The notes under the pieces were generated by a model, which searched no databases, was not told the DNA's origin, and worked only from the letters and a program-made list of their open reading frames with translations. Made by a program: the position numbers and the translations under genes. Shown piece after piece: positions 27,831 through 36,463 of a stretch of DNA of 64,000 bases (its first letter is position 1; each line of letters opens with the position of its first letter). Source of the stretch: Burkholderia sp. GAS332 (GTDB lineage Bacteria > Pseudomonadota > Gammaproteobacteria > Burkholderiales > Burkholderiaceae). The stretch covers positions 2,356,001 to 2,420,000 of the forward strand of contig FSRV01000002.1 in assembly GCA_900142905.1 (NCBI GenBank), given 5' to 3'.

Positions 27831-28514
27831 TCAACGACCCTGTAAATTCAGGCTTCGTCGAAAATGCGTTTGCATAGATGGAACGAGCTTGCGGCTCGTC
27901 AGCGAAAGCGGACCTGGATCGTTCAACAGACTGTTGACGAGCATCCCGACGAGAAACTGCAATGCAACGCGCACTTCGAATTCGAGTGCCGCCAACCGGG
28001 GGGCGTTCATTCGACGACCCGCGCCTAACACGGCGACAAGGCGTGGCACGATCAACTTCAGCGCCTCTTCGTTAGTTTGCTTGACGGCGTCCCAGGTTGT
28101 CTTGCGTTGCGACGACCGCAACAGCGATGCATGGTAGAGCCCTCGATTGTCCCGGAACGCCTGAACATAGAGGTCGACGACTGCATCCGCAATGGTTCCG
28201 GCATCATTCGATTGCCAGGCAGCCTCATGTTCGACGAGATCACGCAAGTACTCGAGGTTATCGGTCAATACCATGTCCTGTACGACGTCAAAGAACACGT
28301 CCTTGTTGTCAAAGCGACGATAGAACGCACCAATCGATGTGCCGGCCTGTTCGACAATGCTGTTGATCGACAGGTCGTCGAGATTGCCGCTCGCCTCGAT
28401 CAACTCGCGCCCGACCTGCAACATCTTCGCGAGGCCCGCCTGGCTGCGCGCCTGGCGCGGCGTGGCGAGAGCCGACTGTGCGCCCCTACGGCGTCGCAAT
28501 GGGGTTGTCGTCAT
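27831..28514 (-). CDS. TetR-family transcriptional regulator
   Basis: A 227-residue repressor-type protein. The N-terminal helix-turn-helix spans about residues 45-85 (LDDLSINSIVEQAGTSIGAFYRRFDNK), followed by a ligand-binding helical domain. The frame is open to 28595, but ATG 28514 (MTTTPLRRRR) gives the usual short basic N-terminus; no strong ribosome site decides it. It lies 79 bases upstream of the GMC gene on the same strand and between that operon and the MFS/porin pair on the other strand, so it likely controls the whole cluster. Confidence 0.88.
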   Translation of the reverse strand: MTTTPLRRRRGAQSALATPRQARSQAGLAKMLQVGRELIEASGNLDDLSINSIVEQAGTSIGAFYRRFDNKDVFFDVVQDMVLTDNLEYLRDLVEHEAAWQSNDAGTIADAVVDLYVQAFRDNRGLYHASLLRSSQRKTTWDAVKQTNEEALKLIVPRLVAVLGAGRRMNAPRLAALEFEVRVALQFLVGMLVNSLLNDPGPLSLTSRKLVPSMQTHFRRSLNLQGR

Positions 28515-28610
28515 GCGGTGTTCGTCAGCAATGTCATGGTCAGTCTTGAACGAAGCCAGCGCAGGAGGTTCTGCGACAGCGCAATGAAGGCCCAAAAAAT
28601 CGGAATCAAG

Positions 28611-28637
28611 ATTCCGGATTCCGGATTCCGGATTCCG
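28611..28637. repeat. ATTCCGG tandem repeat (about 3.9 copies)
   Basis: The 7-base unit ATTCCGG repeats three full times from 28611 and ends in a partial fourth ATTCCG. It sits about 100 bases upstream of the TetR start, outside any gene. Confidence 0.9.
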
Positions 28638-29186
28638 AATCCTCGTCGATCAACGAGACTTTGTCAACACGACTCAGGGAAAGTACCGTGATTGCGCGGA
28701 AGGCACGGCGACACATCCATCGGGGAACCGACATCGATCGTCCACGCGTCACACTCATGCTCATTCGGTAAATTGAATTGGCAAATTGACGTCGTGCGTC
28801 CAGCAACCCTCGATAGCCACTGATCCAATGCAATTCTTGCAATCTTCCAATTCGTAGATCGCACTTGAATTAATGATTGATACCACCTCCAATGTGCGCA
28901 AACACAACGATGCCGTTCGCGATAAAGCAGGAACGGCAGACTGGAGACACGCATTGACGATCGCAATTTGTTCCTCGAGGCGCAGCTTGCGCCCACACAC
29001 CTGGAGACGACGCGCGGTGGCTTGAACTATCGCGAATCCGGATGACGAGGTCGATCCCCTGACCTGCCCCGACCTTGCACGCGCGGCGCGCTACGCGCCG
29101 CGAGGTCCCCGCCATACCACGCCTTGCGACACCCTGTGCTCCCGACCAGAACGCCTGGCCGGAGTGGAACCATTGAGTACTATTAA
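28638..29186. other. Intergenic region between TetR and MFS genes, no gene seen
   Basis: About 550 bases, noticeably richer in A/T around 28760-28880 than the neighbours. It should hold the promoters of the divergent tetR and MFS genes. A perfect 9-bp-stem hairpin (CGCGGCGCG-CTA-CGCGCCGCG) lies at 29082-29102. No reading frame has family-like composition. Confidence 0.5.
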
Positions 29187-30506
29187 ATGATCGAATCAGA
29201 AAACGTCAGATTTGCACCAGAACGTGCCGCGGCCGCCCCTGGCACAGGAAACCGGCGCTGGCTTATCGTCACGTCGCTCTTTCTCTTCATGCTGATCAAT
29301 TTCGCGGACAAGGCGGTGCTCGGCCTCGTCGCGGTCCCGTTGATGCATGACATGCAACTGACCCACAGCCAATTCGGCCTCGTCGGGAGCGCATTCTTCC
29401 TGCTGTTTTCACTCTCCGGTATCGGTGTCGGCCTCGTTGCCGACCGCATTGACGTCAAGTGGCTGCTTGCGGCGCTCGCATTCACCTGGGCGGTTGGGCA
29501 GTTGCCCCTCGCCTGGCCCACCAGCTTTGCCTTATTGCTGGGTTGCCGGATTCTGCTGGGTGCGGGCGAGGGACCGGCGTCGCCTCTCGCGCTGCATGTC
29601 GTCTACACCTGGTTCGACAATCGTGAGCGCAACCTGCCGACGACGCTTGTTCAACAGGGCGGTACGGCAGGCGTGATTCTGGCGAGTCCGCTGCTGACCT
29701 ATATCACCGGCCGCTGGCAATGGCACGCCGCGTTCCTCACGCTGGGTATCGCCGGCCTTTTATGGACCGTACTCTGGTTGTGCGTCGGCAAGAGCGGCAA
29801 CGCTCCGGGCGATGCGCCACGGATGCCCGAGCCGCAACCGCATGTCGTGACTGGGCAGCAGACGTCCGTTGGATGGCGGACCCTGCTCACCGACCGCACC
29901 GTCATCGGCGTGCTGCTGCAATGCTTCGTCGGCTACGTCGTGATCTCGATCGGCATGACATGGGTGCCGGCCTACTACCGGCTAGGGCTCGGGTTTCAGG
30001 CGAACCAGACCGGATGGCTCTTTGCGCTCCAGGTCGCCATGCAGATTCCGGTCGGTATAGCCCTCGCCGTATTCTCGCACCGCCTGCTCAAGCGCGGCAC
30101 GCCGTCGCGATTTGCACGCGGCACGCTGATCAGCGGCACCTGCGTGGTGAGCGGTATCGCCTACTGCACGTTATATCTCAGCGCGCCGCCCCTCGCGAAG
30201 GTCGGCCTGATGGCCATCGCCAGTTCACTGGCCATGCAGGTCTTCACATTCGGCCCGCTTCTCGTCGCGGAAATCGCGCCGGCTTCACGGCGTGGCGCGC
30301 TGCTCGCCATCACCAATTCGATCGTTACCACGGCAGGGCTCATTGCGCCCGTCTCAATGGGCAAGCTGCTCGGCCTTGTCGGCGAAAGCCGTGGCTATGA
30401 GATTGGTTTCGCCGTGACCGGCGCATTGCTGATCGCCGCAGGAGCAGCCGGGTTCGTGCTGCTCGACCCCCAGCGTTCGCGCCGGCGGTTTCACGCGACG
30501 CATTAG
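29187..30506 (+). CDS. MFS transporter, anion:cation symporter (ACS) type
   Basis: A 439-residue permease with 12 predicted helices. The loop 2-3 signature is GVGLVADRIDVKWLLA, and NFADKAVLGLVAVPLMHD near helix 1 and GEGPASPLALHVVYTWF in helix 4-5 are typical of the ACS family, which imports organic anions such as hexuronates, tartrate or phthalate. No strong ribosome site is seen before the ATG at 29187; the helix count supports it. Its location divergent from tetR and followed by a porin points to uptake of the substrate metabolised by the GMC/aldehyde dehydrogenase pair. Confidence 0.9.
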   Translation: MIESENVRFAPERAAAAPGTGNRRWLIVTSLFLFMLINFADKAVLGLVAVPLMHDMQLTHSQFGLVGSAFFLLFSLSGIGVGLVADRIDVKWLLAALAFTWAVGQLPLAWPTSFALLLGCRILLGAGEGPASPLALHVVYTWFDNRERNLPTTLVQQGGTAGVILASPLLTYITGRWQWHAAFLTLGIAGLLWTVLWLCVGKSGNAPGDAPRMPEPQPHVVTGQQTSVGWRTLLTDRTVIGVLLQCFVGYVVISIGMTWVPAYYRLGLGFQANQTGWLFALQVAMQIPVGIALAVFSHRLLKRGTPSRFARGTLISGTCVVSGIAYCTLYLSAPPLAKVGLMAIASSLAMQVFTFGPLLVAEIAPASRRGALLAITNSIVTTAGLIAPVSMGKLLGLVGESRGYEIGFAVTGALLIAAGAAGFVLLDPQRSRRRFHATH

Positions 30507-30620
30507 TGCGTTTGAGCCGTCGCGCCAGATTGAGCCAGCATCCGGCGCGCAAACGCACCGATCGACCCATGCATCACTTCGCCAGTTCAATCAATTCTAA
30601 TCAACAAGGAGACACGAAGC

Positions 30621-31712
30621 ATGCCAGCAAGTCATCGTAATCGGATTGGAGCCATTCTTGGATTAATGGGCGTATGTGCATTGGGATCGGCCCAGATCGC
30701 CCATGCACAAAGCAGTGTTACGCTGTACGGCATCGTCGATGCTTCCCTCCTCTACACCAGCCAGACACCCAACGCGAAGACCGGCCAGGATGCCGGCCAC
30801 CAGTTCTCGTTCACCGACGGCGGGGTCACCGGCTCGCGCTTCGGCATGCGCGGCGTTGAGGATCTCGGCGGCGGCATGCGCGCGATCTTCGAACTCGAAA
30901 GCGGCGTCAGCATCGCCAACGGTTCGCTGAGCAACTCCAACCGCAACGAGTTCGGCCGCCAGGCGTGGGTCGGCGTGGACAGCCGCTTCGGCACCGTCAA
31001 GGCCGGCTTGCAGTTCTCGCCCTTCTTCCTTGCCGTGTACGACTTCGACCCGCGCGAGATGTCGTACTTCGGCAGCGGTCTCGTTGCCTACCTCAACAAC
31101 GTCTACGCGACCGGCCTGTTCAACCCGAACGCGATTTCATACACGTCGCCGGAAATCGCCGGCTTGCAAGCCAGCGCGCTGATGGCGCTGGGCGGCACGG
31201 CCGGTGATTTCCAGGCCGGCCGCCAGTACTCGGCGAGCCTGCGCTATCACCTCGGCTCGCTGACTGTCGACGCGGCGCTCTACAGCGGCAACGCGGGCGG
31301 CAGCGCCGCGTCGATTGTGATCCCGAGCGTGGTCGCCTTCGACGGCCGCGCACTCGGCGCCAGTTACGTCTTCAACAACCTGATCGTGAAGGCCTCGTAT
31401 GTGCAGTACAAGGTGGCAGGGTCGCTCAACGATCAGGTCTATTCGGGCGGCGCCAGCTACCACATCACACCGGCGCTGAACGTCGACGCCGGCGTGTGGT
31501 ACACCCATGACGGAAACAACTCGACCAACCATTCGGTGATGGCGTCGACGGGGCTGGAGTATTCGCTGTCGAGAGCCACCATGGTCTATGGGCAAGTCGG
31601 CTTCGTGAACAATCACGGCGCGATGCACACAGGCCTGTCAGTCAACAACGCCCTGAACGAAGTCACGGGCACGACCAGCGGCATGAATGTCGGCATCCGG
31701 CACATGTTCTAG
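30621..31712 (+). CDS. Burkholderia-type general porin
   Basis: A 363-residue outer-membrane trimeric porin (OmpC-like, Gram-negative porin family). A signal peptide ends at AHAQSSVTLYGIVD, the standard mature start, and the chain ends in a terminal phenylalanine (GIRHMF) needed for BAM-dependent assembly. GSRFGMRGVEDLGGGM and FELESG are diagnostic. AAGGAGAC lies about 6 bases before the ATG. It follows the MFS gene by 114 bases on the same strand and likely provides outer-membrane entry for the same substrate. Confidence 0.95.
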   Translation: MPASHRNRIGAILGLMGVCALGSAQIAHAQSSVTLYGIVDASLLYTSQTPNAKTGQDAGHQFSFTDGGVTGSRFGMRGVEDLGGGMRAIFELESGVSIANGSLSNSNRNEFGRQAWVGVDSRFGTVKAGLQFSPFFLAVYDFDPREMSYFGSGLVAYLNNVYATGLFNPNAISYTSPEIAGLQASALMALGGTAGDFQAGRQYSASLRYHLGSLTVDAALYSGNAGGSAASIVIPSVVAFDGRALGASYVFNNLIVKASYVQYKVAGSLNDQVYSGGASYHITPALNVDAGVWYTHDGNNSTNHSVMASTGLEYSLSRATMVYGQVGFVNNHGAMHTGLSVNNALNEVTGTTSGMNVGIRHMF

Positions 31713-31728
31713 CAGACATTGACCCGCG

Positions 31729-31753
31729 TGCCGGGGGAGCAAACTTCCCGGCA
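31729..31753 (+). terminator. Possible terminator after the porin gene
   Basis: TGCCGGG (31729-31735) and CCCGGCA (31747-31753) can pair 14 bases past the porin stop; G-T pairs may extend the stem. The following TTGGGTGGTTTGC is only mildly T-rich. Confidence 0.4.
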
Positions 31754-31933
31754 TTGGGTGGTTTGCTCTATCATTCGAGCCAGTGCGTCGCACTGCTAAT
31801 GCATCAACGTGCGTCGGCACTACCGCGATGAACTTGAACTTACCAACCTAACTTGCGTTTCACGGGTCATGCGCGGCACATACTAGCGCTGCGTCTTTCG
31901 CTGACCGGAAACGCACGTATTTAAAGGGCTCGA

Positions 31934-32557
31934 ATGTTTATCCACTCCAGTGATCTTTCATCCGTCGGCAAGCGATGCGCAGCCATCGCCGTCGTGGTCG
32001 GCTTGTCATCATGGCTGTCGGTTTGTGCCGCCGCAGACAGCGTCGCTTCAGCACCGGCGCCCACCGCGCAAAGCGGCGCTGCGGTGGATAACGAAAGCGG
32101 CACCGTCAGTTTCATCGACAAGCAGAATTCAATCATCGTTGTGACGGTCAGCGGCGGCCAGGAGCTAAGCCTCAACGCGAAGGATCATGCCGACGTGCTG
32201 GATCGCGTTCGCGTCGGTGACAAGATTGCCATCAGCTATCAGGAGCCGTACGTAACCAGTCTGGCGAGCGCGAAAGGTACGCCGCTCACGCGCCTGACGC
32301 ACACTGTCAAAGTGACCAAGTCCGCGACAGATGCTGGACCCGACGGTTTCCAGGCGGTGCGGACGTATAGCGGCGTGGTGGAAATCACCGCGATCAATAG
32401 TAAGCAGCATGTCCTGACCTTTGCCGACAAGTCCAATGCAGCTCACTCGATCAAGGTGATCGACCCTGCGTTGGTGAAGGTCGTGGGCTCGCTTAAACGT
32501 CACGAGCATGTTCAAATCGGCTACGAATCCGCTTTCACGGTGACCTTCGTACGCTGA
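31934..32557 (+). CDS. Secreted protein with two repeated beta domains, unknown function
   Basis: A 207-residue protein with a signal peptide (hydrophobic run about 17-33). The mature part appears to hold two copies of one small beta-rich domain: residues about 55-108 (SGTVSFIDKQNSIIVVTVSG ... VRVGDKIAISYQEP) and about 145-203 (SGVVEITAINSKQHVLTFAD ... LKRHEHVQIGYESAF). Both follow the pattern G-V-x-I/F-x3-N/K-x3-V-x-V/F, then a basic-acidic turn and a VxIxY strand. The function is not known. AAAGGG precedes the ATG. It stands alone between a porin and a GntR gene. Confidence 0.8.
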   Translation: MFIHSSDLSSVGKRCAAIAVVVGLSSWLSVCAAADSVASAPAPTAQSGAAVDNESGTVSFIDKQNSIIVVTVSGGQELSLNAKDHADVLDRVRVGDKIAISYQEPYVTSLASAKGTPLTRLTHTVKVTKSATDAGPDGFQAVRTYSGVVEITAINSKQHVLTFADKSNAAHSIKVIDPALVKVVGSLKRHEHVQIGYESAFTVTFVR

Positions 32558-32667
32558 CGTCAGCCCCGCGCGCTTCGCCCCGCGTACAACCGGTTCATCG
32601 TCGCGGGCGTGGCGATCGCCGTCAGGACGCCCAGTGCGTCCTGACCCTGATATCGTGGCTTGACTCA

Positions 32668-32693
32668 AAGACATCATGACGTCATGATGTCTT
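32668..32693. promoter_or_regulatory. 26-bp perfect palindrome immediately before the GntR start
   Basis: The half-site AAGACATCATGAC (32668-32680) is followed directly by its exact reverse complement GTCATGATGTCTT. It ends one base before the ATG at 32695, where a Shine-Dalgarno sequence should stand; none is visible. A GntR/HutC regulator binds such sites as a dimer, so this is very likely the autoregulatory operator for the GntR-TauE operon. Repression could block transcription start or the ribosome site region. Confidence 0.7.
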
Positions 32694-32694
32694 C

Positions 32695-33441
32695 ATGAAC
32701 ACCGATCGCAACAGCCAACTCCCGCTCTACGCGCAAGTCGAAACGGCACTCGCCGCGAGGATCGCGGACGGCACGTATCCGCCAGGCACGCAGTTGCCCA
32801 ATGAAGCGAGCCTGCTGGCAAGCTTCGGCATCAGCCGCACCACGCTGCAAAAAACGGTGCAGAACCTGATCACGCGCGGCTTGATCGAAATCCGCCGCGG
32901 CAAAGGCACCTTCGTCACCCAGCCGCGCCTCACTCAGCCGCTCACCGAACTGAGCGGCTTCGTCGAGGACATGCGTGCGCACGGCCGCCATCCGACCGCC
33001 CGGCTGTTGGCGAGGCGGATCGAAAACGCCAGCGAGGACGTCGCCGTTAAGCTGGCGCTAGAACCGGGCACGCCGGTCGTTCACATTCAGCGCGTGCGCA
33101 TCGCCGACGGCACCCCGCTCTCGTTCGACGAAACCTGGCTGCCGAAAGACATCGGCGAAAAGATCATCGAGAACGATCTGGAGGCGGAGCCGATCTTTAC
33201 GCTGCTCGAAGAGAAGTACGGCATTCCGCTGATCGAAGCCGAATACCGGCTCGAGGCGATCGCCGCGAATGAAGCCGTTGCGCAGGCCCTCGAGGTCGAC
33301 ATGGGCAGCCCGATTTTCCTGATCGAGCGAACGTCGTATTGCGACGAAAACCGTCCAGTCGACTATGAAAAACTGTACTACCGCGGCGACCAGATCCAGT
33401 TCGTTACCCGTCTCGCCCGGCGCAAGCCGAACGCCCAATGA
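32695..33441 (+). CDS. GntR-family regulator, HutC subfamily with UTRA effector domain
   Basis: A 248-residue regulator. Residues 5-70 form the winged helix (PLYAQVETALAARIADGTYP, then LPNEASLLASFGISRTTLQK), and about 90-235 the UTRA ligand domain (VVHIQRVRIADGTPLSFDETWLP; IEAEYRLEAIAANEAVAQAL; PIFLIERTSY). It probably senses a small metabolite. Its stop overlaps the start of the TauE/SafE permease by 4 bases (ATGA), so they form one operon, and a 26-bp palindrome abuts the start codon. With no ribosome site visible, leaderless translation is possible. A 57-base remnant of the same type of gene lies at 24451. Confidence 0.92.
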   Translation: MNTDRNSQLPLYAQVETALAARIADGTYPPGTQLPNEASLLASFGISRTTLQKTVQNLITRGLIEIRRGKGTFVTQPRLTQPLTELSGFVEDMRAHGRHPTARLLARRIENASEDVAVKLALEPGTPVVHIQRVRIADGTPLSFDETWLPKDIGEKIIENDLEAEPIFTLLEEKYGIPLIEAEYRLEAIAANEAVAQALEVDMGSPIFLIERTSYCDENRPVDYEKLYYRGDQIQFVTRLARRKPNAQ

Positions 33442-34328
33442 CCGGCGCGCAGGCTGCAACGGATCTGAGCTACACGCTGTGGCTGTTCGCGGTGTCGCTT
33501 GGGGCCAGCGCGCTGGGCGGCATGCTCGGCATGGCAAGCGGCATTTTTATCGTGCCCATTCTGACCATGTTCGGTCACGTCGATATTCACGTCGCAATCG
33601 GCGCCAGCATCGTTTCGGTGATCGCCTGTTCGTGCGGCGGCGCCGCACCGTTCCTGCGCGGACGCTTGACCAATGTCCGTCTGGCCGTTGTGCTGGAAAC
33701 CGCCACCACGCTGGGCGCCTTGTCCGGCGTGCTGCTGAGCGGGTTCATCCCGGTGCCCGTGCTGTTCTTCATTTTCGCCGTCATTCTGCTGCTGTCGGCC
33801 CAGCAAATGCTCACGCGGCGCACCGACCCGGTCGCCAGCCAGCGTGCCAACGCGCCGGGCGCAAGTTCGTGGGGCGCTTCGTTGTGTCTCGATTCGAGCT
33901 ATCCGGATCGCGCGCTTGGACGCGACGTCGACTATCGTGTCCATCGCGTGCCCTTGGGCTTGTCCCTGATGTATGGAGCCGGGTTGATTTCTGCCTTGCT
34001 CGGCATCGGCAGCGGCGTCCTCAAGATTCCGGCGATGGATACGGCGCTGCGCTTGCCGATCAAGGTCTCGTCGGCCACCTCCAATTTCATGATCGGGGTG
34101 ACGGCGGCGGCCAGCGCCGGCGCCTACTTCCTGCGCGGCGAGATCGTGACCGCAATCGCCGGCCCGGTGGCATTAGGATCGGTCGTTGGCGCGGTGCTCG
34201 GCGCGCGCGTCCTCATGCGCGTATCGAGCGACAAGCTGCGCGTGCTCTTCGTCGTGGTGCTCGCGCTACTCGCCGTGCAGATGCTGCTCGAAGCATTCGG
34301 CGTGCACCTTTTCGGCGCGTCGTCATGA
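33438..34328 (+). CDS. TauE/SafE-family sulfite/sulfonate or organic-anion permease
   Basis: A 296-residue membrane protein with about eight helices. TauE/SafE members export sulfite, sulfoacetate or related anions, or import some organosulfur compounds. The family repeat is visible in ALGGMLGMASGIFIVPILTMF and again in the second half SALLGIGSGVLKIPAMD. It overlaps the GntR regulator upstream (ATGA) and the DUF1634 gene downstream (ATGA), so all three are translationally coupled. The substrate is unknown; the regulator's ligand is probably the transported compound or a product of it. Confidence 0.9.
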   Translation: MTGAQAATDLSYTLWLFAVSLGASALGGMLGMASGIFIVPILTMFGHVDIHVAIGASIVSVIACSCGGAAPFLRGRLTNVRLAVVLETATTLGALSGVLLSGFIPVPVLFFIFAVILLLSAQQMLTRRTDPVASQRANAPGASSWGASLCLDSSYPDRALGRDVDYRVHRVPLGLSLMYGAGLISALLGIGSGVLKIPAMDTALRLPIKVSSATSNFMIGVTAAASAGAYFLRGEIVTAIAGPVALGSVVGAVLGARVLMRVSSDKLRVLFVVVLALLAVQMLLEAFGVHLFGASS

Positions 34329-34684
34329 GTCGCATCGCGTCAGCCGCGGGGCGGCTCGAACACGGGTTGGCGAAGCTCCTGCACTATGGCACCTGGGTGG
34401 CAGCGGGCACGATTGCGGCCGGCCTTGCGATGGGCCTTCCGGGCGGCCTCGACAGCACTCTTGAAAGCGCATTGCCCGGACTGCGAACTCACGCGGGACT
34501 GCTTTCACTGCCGGCCGGCATGCATATTGTGACCGTTGGCATCGCGCTTTTTATCCTGCTACCGGTAATGCGGCTTATATTGATGTTAGGGATGTTTCTG
34601 CATCAACGTGACTACCGGTTCAGCGCGATTACGGCGCTCGTGCTGGTGATCGTTGCGGTGGGATTACTGGTTGGGGCAGCTTGA
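34325..34684 (+). CDS. DUF1634 membrane protein, partner of TauE/SafE permease
   Basis: A 119-residue protein with three hydrophobic helices (about residues 21-42, 63-90 and 98-117). The ATG at 34325 overlaps the TauE stop; a much longer upstream extension in the same frame is only the shadow of the permease gene. DUF1634 genes are regularly found next to TauE/SafE permeases, which suggests an accessory subunit, but no mechanism is established. Confidence 0.85.
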   Translation: MSRIASAAGRLEHGLAKLLHYGTWVAAGTIAAGLAMGLPGGLDSTLESALPGLRTHAGLLSLPAGMHIVTVGIALFILLPVMRLILMLGMFLHQRDYRFSAITALVLVIVAVGLLVGAA

Positions 34685-34839
34685 TGTGTGCGGCGCGAAC
34701 GGCCCCTGGTATGATGCCGATCGCACACCGGTCGGCGTTCGATTCATCGCCGCGCTGTGTTTTGCATTCTGAAGTTGCATTCTGATTTGCATTTGCAGCC
34801 GCGTTTCGCGCGGCACTTCTTCTAGCCACGAGAACCATC

Positions 34840-35106
34840 ATGCCCGCCCAACACGACAAAGTCCCCACTGCCAGCACCACGCCGGGCAAGGCGAAGCGCA
34901 AGGATCTGTCCATTATGTCGCGCAATCTTCTGATGGTTGCGATCGGCGTCGTGGTCTTCGCGATCGTTGCGACCATCGTGCTCTACGGCCCGATTACTTA
35001 CGGTGACGAAATTCCCAACTTCGGCATCATTCTCATGCTGACCGTGCCGGTGATCGCCGGGGTGGCCTTCCGGGTAGGACTGGACGCCTGGCTGGATAGG
35101 GAATAA
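34840..35106 (+). CDS. Small two-helix membrane protein, unknown
   Basis: An 88-residue protein with a basic Pro/Thr-rich N-terminus (about 1-28) and two hydrophobic helices around LLMVAIGVVVFAIVATIVLYG and IILMLTVPVIAGVAFRVG. No named family recognised. A CCACGAGAACC sequence precedes the ATG, a weak ribosome site. It converges with the sensor kinase gene, 10 bases apart. Confidence 0.7.
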   Translation: MPAQHDKVPTASTTPGKAKRKDLSIMSRNLLMVAIGVVVFAIVATIVLYGPITYGDEIPNFGIILMLTVPVIAGVAFRVGLDAWLDRE

Positions 35107-35116
35107 GCGCGCTCAA

Positions 35117-36463
35117 CTAGGCCGCCAGCGGCAACACCACCCACACCTCCAACCCGCCGCCCTCGCGCGCACGAAACTGCAGGCTGCCGCCGTGCAGCCG
35201 CGCGATCCGCTCGACAATCGCCAGACCCAACCCCGTGCCGCCGCTATGCGATCGAGCATTGCGGCCGCGCTGAAACGGCGCTTTCAGTTGTTCCAACTCC
35301 TCTGCCGAAAGACCTTTGCCGCGATCGCCGACCGCGACATAGACCGCCTCGCCCGAAGCCCAACTTCGCACGGCAAACCCGGTCCCGCCGTACACGATCG
35401 CGTTCTGCATCAAGTTCATCAGAAGCCGCATCATGCTGATCGGCCGGTACGCGACCGGCGGCAGCTTGGCGAGCGACAGCGCAAATTCATGGCCCAGTCC
35501 CGCGAAATCGCCGGCGAGCCGTTCGATCAACGCATTCAGATCGCCGGGTTCGGCAGCCTCTCGCTCGCCGCTGCCCGCGTAGTCCATGAACTGCTGCAAG
35601 ATCGTCTCGATCTGGTCCAGATAGGACTCGGCGGCGACCACAAAGCTGCTGTCGCTGCCGTCCGGCATCGCCATCGCCATCGAAAGCCGCAGTTTGGTGA
35701 GCGGCGTGCGGATGTCGTGCGAGATGCCCGCCAGCATCAGCGCGCGCGTCGCCTCGGCTTGCTGCAACGCATGCGTCATCTGATTGAATGCACTGCTTAC
35801 CGCCGCGATCTCAGTGGGACCGTCGGTCGGCAGCGGCGCGGGCGTTTCGCCGGCACTCACGCGGCGCGCCGCCCGCGTCAACGCCTGGAGCGGCTGGTTG
35901 AGGTGGCGCTGGATCACGTAGCCGGTCAGCGCCGCCAGGGCGCCCAAACCGAGCGACAGCAGGATCGCGGCGTCGAGTCCGGCACCTTGCGCGTCTTCCG
36001 GAATCGGCAGCGCGATCCAGTATGGCGCTTGCGGCGCATCGGCCGGGGCATGCATGCGAATCCACAAGCGTTGACCGCCCTCGGACTGCCAGCGCGCGGG
36101 CATGTCGGCAGGCAGATGCTCGCGCAAGCTGTCGAGAAACACGTTGCGCTGATAAGTGCGATAGGCAAGCATCAAACTAGGCGGCGGTTCAACGGCGGCT
36201 TCAGCAGGGAGTTGCGTGCGAGCGTCGAGGCGTGCGGTCAATTCGGTGCGCGCGCCTGGCGGCGTGGCCCGAAGCAGGCTATCGAGCGTCGTCACATAGG
36301 TGGCGAACACCGCGCCCGCTCGTTCGACGCGGGGCCGCTGCACGTAGTGCAGCAGCACGCCGAGCGCGCATATCTGGCTCAGCATCACCAGCACGATCAG
36401 CAAGGCGATATTGCGCGCCAACAGCGTTTTCGGCAGCGCCCTGTGCAGCCACGCGCGCGTCAT
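35117..36463 (-). CDS. EnvZ-like sensor histidine kinase
   Basis: A 448-residue inner-membrane kinase. The first helix (about 16-38) and the second (about 155-178) bracket a periplasmic sensor; HAMP follows (LNQPLQALTRAARRVSAGE), then HisKA with phospho-accepting His249 in GISHDIRTPL, and HATPase with N-box LMQNAIVYGG, DRGKGLS and SGGTGLGLAIV. The ATG at 36463 overlaps the response-regulator stop by 4 bases, fixing the start and pairing the two. The architecture and partner match EnvZ/OmpR, but the signal is unknown. One of the two porins in this window could be a target, though neither is adjacent. Confidence 0.93.
   Translation of the reverse strand: MTRAWLHRALPKTLLARNIALLIVLVMLSQICALGVLLHYVQRPRVERAGAVFATYVTTLDSLLRATPPGARTELTARLDARTQLPAEAAVEPPPSLMLAYRTYQRNVFLDSLREHLPADMPARWQSEGGQRLWIRMHAPADAPQAPYWIALPIPEDAQGAGLDAAILLSLGLGALAALTGYVIQRHLNQPLQALTRAARRVSAGETPAPLPTDGPTEIAAVSSAFNQMTHALQQAEATRALMLAGISHDIRTPLTKLRLSMAMAMPDGSDSSFVVAAESYLDQIETILQQFMDYAGSGEREAAEPGDLNALIERLAGDFAGLGHEFALSLAKLPPVAYRPISMMRLLMNLMQNAIVYGGTGFAVRSWASGEAVYVAVGDRGKGLSAEELEQLKAPFQRGRNARSHSGGTGLGLAIVERIARLHGGSLQFRAREGGGLEVWVVLPLAA

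Noticed and set aside
28761..29000. 79-codon minus-strand frame in the tetR/MFS gap
   Set aside because: No ribosome site and no recognisable family; composition does not separate it from chance in an A/T-richer gap.
29082..29102. 9-bp-stem GC hairpin as terminator
   Set aside because: It lies upstream of both divergent genes, not after a stop, and has no T-run.
33365..34684. 439-codon frame spanning the TauE gene
   Set aside because: Only the last 119 codons (DUF1634 gene) are protein-like; the rest is a shadow of the permease.
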